Positions 1-8,925 of a stretch of 64,000 nt of DNA are shown in pieces. The position numbers and the translations under genes were made by a program. The stretch's first letter is position 1; each line of letters begins with the position of its first letter. The stretch is from Canna indica. Lineage: Eukaryota; Streptophyta; Magnoliopsida; Zingiberales; Cannaceae. The stretch covers positions 51,665,001 to 51,729,000 of the forward strand of contig CP136890.1 in assembly GCA_034359265.1 (NCBI GenBank), in the 5' to 3' direction. The notes under the pieces are model-generated. The model saw only the letters and a list, made by a program, of their open reading frames with translations, did not search any database and was not told the DNA's origin.

Positions 1-298
1 GAGAAAGGAGCAGCCGCCAGCCGCCCCCTTCCTCTCTCCCTCTCGCAAGCCGCCAGCCACCGAACCTTCCCTCTTCTTCCTTCCCTCTTCCTTTCCTTTG
101 GAGCTGAGCCAAGAGGAGCCAATTGGAAGCTGCTAGCCCCTCTCTCTTCCTCTCTTCCCTCTCTCCAAGCCGGCGGCTTGGACTGAGCCACTCCCTCCCT
201 CCCCTCCCTTCTCTTTTCTTTGAATCGAGCCAAGTTTCTTGAAGTCGATTCAAGGGCCATTATCCGGGGTTCTCTTCTAATCATCTTTCCAAATCTAG

Positions 299-1967
299 GT
301 GAGTGGTTTCACCTCTCCTTTCCGGGTTTCTTTCTTGGCTTGAGCCGTTTTGGGCTATTTCTTGATTCTTGTGTTCTCTCGATGAATCGTGGATTTTGAG
401 TGCCAATTTCTTGTGCCAAATCATGGGAGCAGGGCCAAGACCTTCCCTTTGTGACTCGGCAGCCCAAGGTTTACCCTAGGGGAGCTCGGCCAAGGGTGAA
501 TCTTGGGTACTCTCAAGGTGTTCGGTGAAATGCGTAAGTGGAAGTTTTTGGTGTTTTTGAGATCTGTATTTTATATTGTTTATGAAATTGAGTTCCTCTA
601 TGTTCAAGCATGTCTTGTATGTAATCTGTGATTTTAGATAAAAATCATGTTTTTAAAAAAATTGAATCTTGAGATTGATGCCATGAGGGTTCTTGAAAGA
701 GGGGTTCTTGTTTTTAATGGTTGTTCTTGTTCATGATGTTATTAGTGCTTGTTGGCCTTGTTGTTAAGCATGGAAATTAAGAAAATTATCTCAAGATTTA
801 TATTCTGTTTAAATGATAATTAAGTGTTTAATTTATGAAAATTTTGAATTTATTTCTTATGCTATGCTGAAATTTGATGCTGCTGAAATTGCATGGTGAA
901 ATGATGAATCTGTGTTGTTTTTAAATTGCTTGCTGTGATGTGTGTATTTATCTTAGTATAGTCATATAACCTATCATTTCAATCTGAAAAAATAGTTTGG
1001 AAACATAGGATATATTCTGGAGACCAGATTCAGATTAGATACATCAGTTTCTGACATAACAGTAAACTAAAATAAAATCCTAAAACAAAACCCTAATTGT
1101 GGTTAACTAAATTTTAATTTTAAAATTAAAATTGGGAAAGGGGTCAGCATAATCTGTTATGAACCAACATGAGAAGTTTATGCATGAAATAAAATCACAC
1201 GGGTTTATGACATTGCGGGTCTAGGAGTTGGGGTCGGGTTTTGGAGTGTTGAAACACTTTCCAATATGATCACCCCTAAGACACCATAGGAGAGTCATGA
1301 CTTAGGTCATGGTGCGCCATATCTTTATGAATGGCGGAGAGGCTCGTAGAGGAGCCGGATTGCGAACTAAGCCCGAGAGGTTGGATGGCTAATTCCCAAC
1401 TTGCAGAACAAGTTCAGAGGGTGTTTCCCGATTATTCTAGTTTGGCCTCGTGGGATAAGTTCGGAGAGTCTACCCGATTATCCCTGAGGTGGTTTGTTAA
1501 GGAATAAGTTCAGAGGGCCTACCCGATTATTCCTGGGATATCTTAGAGGAGTAAGTTCAAAGGGCCTACCCGATTACTCCTATGATATCTTAAAGAGGCA
1601 AGTTCAGATGGGCGAATCCCGATTGTTCCTACGTGTCTCGTCGAGCAAGTTCAGAGGGCCTTTCCCGATTGCTCCCGAGTTTCTGTATACTAGGATAAGT
1701 TCGGAGGACCTTCCCAATTATCCTAGTATGTGTTGTTACCTTAGTGCATGGTAGCTTAGGCATATTGTTCTTCACCGTATGGGTGTTGGCTGCCTTCGAG
1801 TAGGTAGTGACCAGATGGTCTGATAGCTAGTCACACTTTCGTGACCTTATTCCTGTAGAGTTGGATGTTATGCTATTGCTTATATCTGTGCTATTTTATT
1901 GTGGGGGTTGGTAGAACCGCTCACTGAGTTCTTTGAACTCACCCATTGTCGTTGTTTTGTTTTGTAG
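299..1967 (+). other. Putative intron inside the gypsy LTR
   Basis: A donor AG/GTGAGTGG at 299 and a T-rich tract ending TTTTGTAG at 1967 bracket 1.67 kb. The same donor and acceptor recur at the matching places in the LTR copies at 4442-6118, 37167-50373 and, on the minus strand, 14753-13252, the last in a much diverged LTR. Conservation of both ends across diverged copies suggests the leader transcript can be spliced. Splicing itself cannot be seen from DNA. Confidence 0.45.
1405..1729 (+). repeat. Array of seven hairpins with covarying stems
   Basis: Seven units of about 35-45 bases, at 1405-1438, 1446-1489, 1500-1534, 1547-1581, 1594-1630, 1637-1679 and 1687-1729. Each has a core near GTTCGGAGGGCCTACCCGA, within which TCGG can pair with CCGA. 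The flanking arms differ between units yet remain complementary: GGGATAA/TTATCCC, AGGAATAA/TTATTCCT, AGGAGTAA/TTACTCCT, GAGCAA/TTGCTC and ATACTAGGATAA/TTATCCTAGTAT (12 pairs). Units 1 and 5 have decayed pairs here that are intact or wobble-paired in sister copies. The array lies in the transcribed part of the LTR, within the putative intron. Confidence 0.85.
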
Positions 1968-2385
1968 GGCCTGACCGATACGGTGGGCCGGAGCACCTGG
2001 CACAGCTGGAGGGCAGAGGAGCCACATGATCTCATAGCAGTCCTAGTTAGGGTCGTAGTCGAGTCTTTTGATAGTGTGTCATGCACTTTTGTTAGTTTTG
2101 GAGTTGTAGCCCTTGGTGGCATTTATGTCATTTTATTCGGTTTTCATTGTATTTGGTCTATTGGACTTGTTTTATTATTTCCGCATTTCTTTTTCTGCTA
2201 AAACTTGTTTCTGATGAACTCGGGTTTGACTTCTAGTTAAAATAAAAACTTGTTATTTCTTTTCATTATTGTTTATTCTCATGAGTTGGCATGCGCATGG
2301 TTTAGGCTGCGGGGTATAGGCACGTATACCCTGGCCGGTCACATGACCCTGATGTTGGGGTGTGATATTAGGGTTGAGGAGGGAG

Positions 2386-2394
2386 TATATATAA
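2386..2394 (+). promoter_or_regulatory. TATA box of gypsy LTR
   Basis: TATATATAA stands just upstream of the CT-rich leader. The same place holds TATAAAA at 36792 in the other copy. It is the likely core promoter of the retroelement. Confidence 0.5.
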
Positions 2395-3386
2395 CCCCCT
2401 CCCCTTGGCTTGCGGCTCCCCATTGGAGCCGCACAAGATATTTGGAGAAGAAGAGCCGCCAGCCAGCCGCCCCTCTCCTTCCCCTTGGAGCCGCCACCCT
2501 TGGAGCCAAGCCACCGAGCTTTCCCCTCTTCCTTCCCTTTAGAGCCAAGCCGAGAGGAGCCACTGAGCCAGCCCCTCTCTTCCTCTCTCTTCAAGCCGGC
2601 GGCTTGAGGAGGAGCCGCTGCCCCCTCTTCCCCCTTCTTGAGTTGAGCCGCCATCTTTTGAAGCCGATTTCGAGGGCCGTTGTACGGGATTTCTCCTCTC
2701 ATCATCCTTATGTTGGCTTAAGGTTTTCAACCTTGGTCTTAATCTCGGTTTTGATGATAACAAACATGGAACTAATGTTTCATTGAGAAATACTTTCAGG
2801 TTCCATATCGGTTAGCGCACGACATCCTCGATCGGAAATATCGAAGAAATTGAAAAATCAGAAGGACGTTGGTCGACACGCTCGGATTCTTCGGGAAGTT
2901 AGAGTTTAGGTTTAGGGCATCTAGTTTATGTTGTAAATCCTCATGATGATGCACAAGAACCCAAAAACCAAACCAGAATCCCAAAATATGAAAACTCAGA
3001 AACCGTCCTGAAATTCACTAAGCCTAGGGAGCTCCTTGGACGGCTATATGACCTAGACATTTACTTGACATAAAAAATGGTCATAAATATTTCTTGGGTT
3101 AAAACTAGATAACGAGGTATTTCGAAGGATTTTTTGGAAGCCTTTAGCCTACCCATACTTTACCCGGGAAATTAAAAAATTTCTATTTTCAAAAAATTTG
3201 TACTAGACCCCAAAAACTAGATTTTGATTCTTAAGGATTTTGATTTTTTAGATATTTTTATTAAATCCAAATGGGGGGTAATCGTTATATAATATTTATG
3301 TTTTAAAGTTATGTTATATAAGTAGACTTAGCAAAAACGGAACTAGAAAATAAACAAACAAAGCAAAAAAATCTGCCCTGCCCAGG

Positions 3387-3620
3387 TTCGGTCGACCGAC
3401 TGGTCGACCGACCGAAGGAGAAGGCATTTCGGTTGACCAACCGGTCGACCGAACGATGCCAGAATTTGGCAGTAACCAATTTGGTCGACCGAATGTGGCG
3501 GAAAATTGGCAATAGCCAATTCGATCGATCGAAGTTCGCCCAGAAGCGGCAGAATGCCGCGGTCGCTTGGGCGGTCAATCCATCGGTCGACCGATGATCG
3601 ATTGACAAGCGACCGGGCGT
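3387..3620 (+). repeat. TCGACCGA palindrome array (LTR A)
   Basis: Dense, irregularly spaced copies of GGTCGACCGA and variants (GATCGATCGA, GGTCGACCGG) in both orientations, separated by GCAGAA- or TTGGCAGTAG-like spacers. It lies just upstream of the TATA box at 3671. Confidence 0.85.
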
Positions 3621-3670
3621 CGGCAATAGGCAAAAATACGCCGGTTGATGACCCATTTCTTTTGGGGGGT

Positions 3671-3677
3671 TATAAAT
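3671..3677 (+). promoter_or_regulatory. TATA box of solo LTR A
   Basis: TATAAAT in the context GGGGTTATAAATACCC, directly downstream of the palindrome array. The same arrangement occurs in copies B, E and F. Confidence 0.6.
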
Positions 3678-4074
3678 ACCCATCCCAAACTTATTTCTAG
3701 CCAAGAATTGATGCTTCTAAGCCTCAAAGAGCCACTCCTTGCATCTCTACAAGAATTCTTGAGCCATCTTTGCAAAGAACCCTAGCTTTGAGCCTAGACA
3801 CCTTATGATTGACTTTGAGCTTGCCTTGATTCATCTTCAAGTCATCAAGAGGAGCTAGGACATCTTGTTTGAGAGCTAAGTGTGTATTGTTTATTATTTG
3901 CTCTCATTATTATTATATTTTGGTGTTTATTTCATTGTATTTGAATTTGTGTAAACCTAGAGTGCTAGGTTGATTGAGTTGGTGGTTCCCTTGGTGTTGA
4001 GGTTTAAACCCACCACTGTAAATTTAGTTTACTAGGATTAGTTGAGTTGTCCCTTAGGTTGAGGTGGAAGAGTG

Positions 4075-4127
4075 CTCTCGGTAAGAAGGCAGAGACTTCC
4101 AGGTGTGGAAGTGCCTTAGGTTGAGAG
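4075..4127 (+). other. Nested stem-loop in LTR A
   Basis: An outer stem CTCTCGG with TTGAGAG, a middle stem AAGGC with GCCTT and an apical stem ACTTCC with GGAAGT around a six-base loop. It is downstream of the TATA box and so would be in the RNA. It recurs in copy B and both LTRs of F, with base changes that keep pairing. Confidence 0.65.
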
Positions 4128-4441
4128 TGAGACTCTTCGGGTCAAAGTCCTAGTTGTAAGGGAAATAAGATTAATCTAGTTAAACTAATTTGGAAATCCT
4201 AAACGGGGTGCTTAGGACTTGGAGTAGGCATTAGGGCCGAACCACTATAAATCATTGTGTTAGCATTGTTATCTCTGTTTGTGCTAAATTGCTTTATTAT
4301 TGTTTCCGTATTTAGTTGATAAATTGCAACTTGCCTAAGTAATCAAGTAAACGATTAAAATCAGAATTAGGCGAAAGATTTAGATAACACACTATTCACC
4401 CCCCTCTAGTGTGGCCATTTCACCAACACCTTCCTATTCGG

Positions 4442-6118
4442 GTGAGTGGTTTTACCTCTTCTTTTCCGGTTTTTCTCGTGATCTTGAACCAATTTGGGGT
4501 ATCTTCTTGTTTCTTGATACTTTCGCCGAATCGTGAGTTTGAACGTCGTGTTCTTGTGCGAATTTGTGTGAGGAGGGCTCAGGATCCTCCAATTGTGGCA
4601 TGGCAACCCCAGGCTTACCCTAGGGGTGCTCGACCAAGGGAGAAGCAAGGGTGCCGTCAAGGTGTTCGATGAAATGCCCAGGTGAGCGATCTTATTTATC
4701 TTGAAGTGTAAAACTTGATTTGTTTGCCTAATTAGGTTCTTGAATGGTGGTTGCATGCCTTAGATTTAAATTTGTTATTTTTGGGTAGAAATCATGTTAT
4801 AAGATTTAGATCTTGATATTGACGCCATAGGGGATTCTTGGAAAAGGGATTCTTGATCATGATGATTGTTTCTTGATTAAGGTGTTGTGGATACTTGTTA
4901 ATCTTGTGTAATAAGCATGAAATCTATGAAATTTATCTTGAGATTAATATTCTATTCTAATGATAATTAAGGATAAAATTTCTGATAATTTTGGATTTAT
5001 TTTCATGCTATGTTGAAGACTTAATGTCGCTAGAATTTCATGCTGAGATCATGAATCTGTGCTATTTTTGAAATACATATCGTGGTGTATATATTTTCTC
5101 TGAACATAGTTGTGTAACATATCATTTTGATCAAAAAACATAGTTTGGAAACATAGGACACACTCTGGAGACCAGATTCGGATAAGATACGTCAGTTTCA
5201 GGCATAACAGTAAACTAAACAAAACCCTAAAATAAAATCCTAATCTTGGTGATCTAAATTTGAATTGCATAATTAAAATTGGGAAAATGGTCAGCATAAT
5301 ATGTTATGAACCAACAAATAAAGTTTATGCATGGAATAAAACTATACGGGTTATGACATTATGGGTCTAGGAGTTGGGGTCGGGTATTGGAGTGTTGAGA
5401 CGCTTTCCAATAAGGACACCCCTAAGACACCGTAGGAGAGACTTGACTTAGGTCATGTTGTGCCATATTTTTATGAATGGCAGAGAGGCTCGTTCAGGAG
5501 CAGAGAGGCTCGTTCAGGCTCGGGAGATTGGATGGCTAATTCCCAATCTGGGGAACAAGTTCGGTTGAGCAAATTCCGATTGTTCTGCTTTGGCCTCGTG
5601 GGATAAGTTCGGATGGCCTACCCGATTATCCCCGAGGTGGTTTTAAGGAATAAGTTCGGAGGGCCTACCCGATTATTTCTGTGATATCCTAAAGGGGAAG
5701 TTCGGAGGGCCTACCCGATTACCCCTATGATATCTTAATGGGGCAAGTTCGGATGGACGAATCCCGATTGTCCCTTCGCATCTCGTGGAGCAAGTTCGGA
5801 GGGCCTTCCCGATTCCTACCGAGTTTCTCTATACTAGGATAAGTTCGGAGGGCCTTCCCGATTATCCTAGTATGTGTTGTTGCCTTAGGCATGGTAGGCT
5901 TAGGCCTGTTGATCTTCACCGTTTGGGTGTTGGCTACTTTCGTGCAGGTGGTGGCCAGATGGCCTGTTAGCTTGTCACTTTCTTGTGACCTTTTCCTGCT
6001 TGAGTCAAGAAGATTTACTTTATGCATCCTGTTTGTGATTGTTTTTTTTTGTGGGGGTTTGTATAATCGCTCACTGAGTTCTTTTGAACTCACCCATTGT
6101 CGTTGTTTTGTTTTGCAG
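4442..6118 (+). other. Putative LTR intron, second gypsy LTR
   Basis: Donor GTGAGTGG at 4442 and acceptor TTTTGCAG ending at 6118, matching 299 and 1967 of the first LTR. The solo LTR A sits just upstream of the donor. Confidence 0.4.
5553..5873 (+). repeat. Hairpin array, second gypsy LTR
   Basis: The same seven-unit array as at 1405. The last unit keeps the 12-pair stem ATACTAGGATAA/TTATCCTAGTAT. Unit 1 is GAACAA/TTGTTC. Unit 4 lost one base of its left arm, and unit 6 has a damaged right arm. The cores here mostly keep TTCGG, where the first LTR often has TTCAG. Confidence 0.8.
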
Positions 6119-6521
6119 AGCCTGACCGGTGAGGTGGGCTGGAGCACTTGACGCGGCTAGAGGGCAAAGGAGCTATATTGATCTCATAGTAGTCCTAGTT
6201 AGGGGTCGTAGTCGAATTTTGGTAGTTAGTCATGCACTTACGTTTTAGTGTTTTAGAGTTATAGTCCCTTTGGGGACACTTATGTTTTTATTACAGATTT
6301 CATTGTAATTGAACCGTTGAACTTGTTTTGTTATTTCCGCACTTTATCATTTTGCTAAAATTACTTATAATGATTTCTGGTTTGGTTTTCCATTTGAAAT
6401 AAAACTCGTTATTTCTTTTCCGCTATGTTTTATTGTTCAGTTGACATGTGCATGGTTTATGCTGCTGGGTATCGGCATGTATACCCTGGCCGGTCACGTG
6501 ACCTTGAGTTGGGGCGTGACA

Positions 6522-6704
6522 ATCCATTCTCTTGGAGGGTTGTGTGGGTTGTGTATACTCTACATGAATTGTTCTCCAAACATCTAATCCTAGGGATCGC
6601 AAGAAAATATTCATACTAGTTTTCCTATAAGCATAATTGTTCCCATCAAAAAGTGGAGGTGCATGAGTTGAAGTCCCTTGACCTAGTGTGATACTTGAAG
6701 CCAT
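6522..6704 (-). pseudogene. Copia gag N-terminal fragment
   Basis: About 60 codons of a SIRE-type gag starting with ATG at 6704 (MASSITLGQGTSTHAPPLF...). The motif FDGNNYAY and the later DVWRTI closely match the gag start of the element at 38965-50245 (gag from 48733). The fragment ends at the gypsy LTR terminus at 6521, so all other coding sequence has been lost. It sits just downstream, on the minus strand, of a primer binding site and 5' LTR, in normal element order. Confidence 0.8.
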
Positions 6705-6740
6705 AAGTGTAGGATAGATGGTTAAACCTAAACCTACAAC

Positions 6741-6757
6741 CTTGCTCTAATACCAAA
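6741..6757 (-). other. Primer binding site (tRNA-iMet)
   Basis: On the minus strand TTGGTATTAGAGCAAGG, close to the tRNA-iMet complement TGGTATCAGAGC, abutting the LTR that begins at 6758. Confidence 0.75.
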
Positions 6758-7446
6758 TGTTGAGTGTGTTGGCTTAAAGTTTTCAACCTTGGTCTCAATC
6801 TCGGTTTTGATGATAACAAACATGGAACTAATGATTTCATGAAGAGTTATTTTCAGGTTCCAAGTCGGTTAGTGCTCGACGTCCTCGATCAGAAATATCG
6901 AAGGAATCGGGAAATCGAAACGACGTTGGTCGATGCACTCGAATTCCTCAAGAATTTAGAGTTTAGGTTTAGGGTGTCTAGTTTATAGTGTAAATCCTCA
7001 TGATGATGCTAAGAAACCCAAAAACCAATCCTGAACCCCAAACATGAAAACCCGAAATTTGCCCTGAAACTCACTTAGCCTAGGGAGCTCCTTGGAGGGC
7101 TATGACCTAGATAGTTTATTGACATAAAAAATGGTGGTAATTGTTCCTTGGGTTAAAATTAGATAACGAGGTATTTTTAAGAATTTTTTGAAAACCTTTA
7201 GCCTACCCATTCTTGACTCGAAAAATTAGAAAATTTTCGTTTTCAGAAAATTTGTACTAGACCCCAAAAACTAGATTTTGATTCTTAAGGTTTTTGATAT
7301 TTTTGATATTTTTATTGAATCCAAATGGGGTGTAATCCTTATATAACATTTATATTTTAATGTTAATAAATATTATATAAGTAGACTTAGCGAAGACGGA
7401 ACCCAAACAAGCAAAGAAAACCAAGCAAACTAGCAGTCTGCCCAGT

Positions 7447-7730
7447 TTCGATCGACCAGTCGATCGACCAAATAGTGTCAAAAACAGGCAATAGCCAATT
7501 CGGTCGACTGAAGTTTGCCAGAAAGCAGTAGAAGGCTACTTCGGTCAACCGATAGAGGCCAAAAATTGGCAGAAGCTTCTTTGGTCGATCGATCCATCGA
7601 CCGAATTGCGGATCGCTGAAGTCGCGACTCATTCGGTCGACCGAACAATGCGATTAATTCACAGAGAGCCAGCGGTCGCTGGGCGGTCGATCGGTCGGTC
7701 GATCGACGATCGACCGACAAGCGACCGAAC
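7447..7730 (+). repeat. TCGACCGA palindrome array (LTR B)
   Basis: Repeated CGATCGACC, GGTCGACCGA and GGTCGATCGATC words in both orientations upstream of the TATA box. Confidence 0.85.
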
Positions 7731-7781
7731 GGCGAAAACGGCTAGTTTTCCGCCCATTAAGTAGTCGTTCTGTTGAGGGGT

Positions 7782-7788
7782 TATAAAT
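7782..7788 (+). promoter_or_regulatory. TATA box of solo LTR B
   Basis: TATAAAT in GGGGTTATAAATACCC, the same context as in LTR A. Confidence 0.6.
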
Positions 7789-8188
7789 ACCCTTCACCTA
7801 TCTTCTTTAAGCTAATTTAACAATTGATCCAAGCCTCTATTGAGCCAATTCTTGATCATTCTAAAGCTTTTCTTGAGCCATCTTCTTGATAAACCTAGTT
7901 TGCAAGATACATAATTGATCTTGCCTTGAAGCTTTGAACGATTCATCATTGAGGCATCAAGAGGAACTAGGACTCGTATTTGCAGCTAAGTATTTATTGT
8001 ATTATTTATTTGCTCCGTTACTTGTATATTTTTGTGATTTATTTCATTGTATTTGAGCGTATAAGAAGACCTAGTGTTAAGTCTTGTGTGTAAGTGGTTA
8101 CATTGATGTAGAAGGTGTAAAGCCACTTGTGTAAACATAGTTTACTAGGATTAGTTGAGGTGTCCCTTAGGATTGAGGTGGAAGAGTA

Positions 8189-8241
8189 CTCTCGATAAGA
8201 AGACGGAGACTTCCGGGTGTGGAAGTGCCTTAGGCTGAGAG
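8189..8241 (+). other. Nested stem-loop in LTR B
   Basis: CTCTCGA / CTGAGAG outer stem with one mismatch, AAGAC / GCCTT middle stem with one mismatch, and a perfect ACTTCC / GGAAGT apical stem. Confidence 0.55.
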
Positions 8242-8925
8242 TGAGACTCTTCGGGTCAAAGTCCTCTTTATAAGAGAAATAATTTAATCTAGTAAACTTA
8301 GTTTGGAAATCCTAAGCGGGGTGCTTAGGTAGTGGAGTAGGCATTGAGGCCAAATCACTATAAATAATTGCGTTAGCATTGTGTTCCTTGCATTTCTTAT
8401 TGCTTATCAATTATATATCTTGCTTCCGCTTACTTCTCGATTCATGAATTGCCTAAGTAGTTTAAGAAAAGTTTAAAATCGAATTTAGACTAATTGTTTA
8501 GTTAACACACTATTCACCCCCCCCCTTTAGTGTGGCCATTTCGTCCAACAGGGTGAATGTCCACACTAGAAGGGGTTTGAATAGTGTGTAGATTACTTTG
8601 AAGTTCAATTCAATTCTTTTTCGGTTTTAATCAACTTAACTAGCCAGTTCAAGTTTCTTTATCCTAAGTGCAACTAGATGAAATCACTATTAAATTGAGC
8701 ATATGTAAGAATTAAATTAAGCAATCAAGATAGCAATGCAAACAAGAGAATATATAATGGTTTGGCCAATCCCGCCTACTTCATTACCTTGGCTCCTCAC
8801 CAATGATTTCTAACCATAACACTTTATAGAATGAATATTTTTCTAAGAATACAATGAGGACTTATCCCTCAACCCTAGAGGCGGGCTTCAACACCTATTC
8901 TCTAGCAAAAAAAATAATCTACAAG

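Larger units (their letters stand above)
1..2367 (+). mobile_element. Ty3/gypsy (Tekay-type) LTR, 5' end outside window
   Basis: Long terminal repeat with no coding capacity. It aligns by eye with the 5' LTR of the gypsy element starting at 36426; window base 1 corresponds to about position 36844, so roughly the first 420 bases lie outside the window. It ends at 2367 in a mutated form of the GTGACA terminus. It carries a CT-rich leader, a splice-donor-like AG/GTGAGT at 299 and a hairpin array at 1405-1729. It runs straight into a second, 5'-truncated LTR copy with no internal domain between them. Family assignment rests on the linked chromodomain gag-pol of the 36426 copy. Small open frames here, such as 1494-1754, are by-products of the repeat array. 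Confidence 0.85.
2711..4428 (+). mobile_element. Solo LTR, SIRE-type Ty1/copia (copy A)
   Basis: A 1,718-bp LTR starting TGTTGGCTTAAGG and ending CACCAACA, with no internal region on either side. It is flanked by CCTTA and CCTTC, a 5-bp target duplication with one mismatch. It interrupts a gypsy LTR whose sequence resumes at 4429. It shares its ends and plan with the LTRs of elements E and F: a palindrome array, a TATA box, a stem-loop and a terminal C-tract. It most likely arose by recombination between the two LTRs of a full element. Confidence 0.9.
2368..6521 (+). mobile_element. 5'-truncated gypsy LTR, split by a solo LTR
   Basis: A second copy of the same LTR. It begins abruptly at a point matching base 349 of the complete LTR (36774) and runs to the GTGACA terminus at 6521, interrupted by the solo LTR at 2711-4428. 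No primer binding site follows; a copia fragment is joined directly at 6522. It retains its own TATA box, donor (4442), acceptor (6118) and hairpin array (5553-5873). The most economical reading is an element whose whole internal region and the start of the 3' LTR were lost by deletion at short homology (TTAGGGTTGAGG), or else unequal recombination between two elements. Confidence 0.8.
6767..8550 (+). mobile_element. Solo LTR, SIRE-type (copy B)
   Basis: A 1,784-bp LTR from TGTTGGCTTAAAG to GTCCAACA, with flanks GAGTG and GGGTG (5-bp target duplication, one mismatch). It lies within LTR C in the opposite orientation. It is closest in layout to copy A: palindrome array 7447-7730, TATA box 7782 and stem-loop 8189-8241. 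Confidence 0.9.

Noticed and set aside
1405..1729. tRNA-like genes or a CRISPR array
   Set aside because: Units have no anticodon arm, acceptor stem or CCA, and the variable parts are stems, not spacers.
2250..2786. Plus- and minus-strand open frames of 150-178 codons
   Set aside because: They cross the junction of two LTRs and a solo LTR boundary, have low-complexity composition (Pro, Leu, Ser, Arg) from the CT-rich leader, and match no family.
3387..3620. CRISPR-like array
   Set aside because: Words are short, palindromic, unevenly spaced and in both orientations, in a plant retroelement LTR.
3309..3704. Open frames rich in S, R, D, P, T and V within palindrome arrays (also at 7387, 29170, 49582, 51264, 57824)
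   Set aside because: TCGACCGA words read as Arg/Ser/Thr/Asp/Val/Asp-rich frames in all phases; these are by-products of the repeats.
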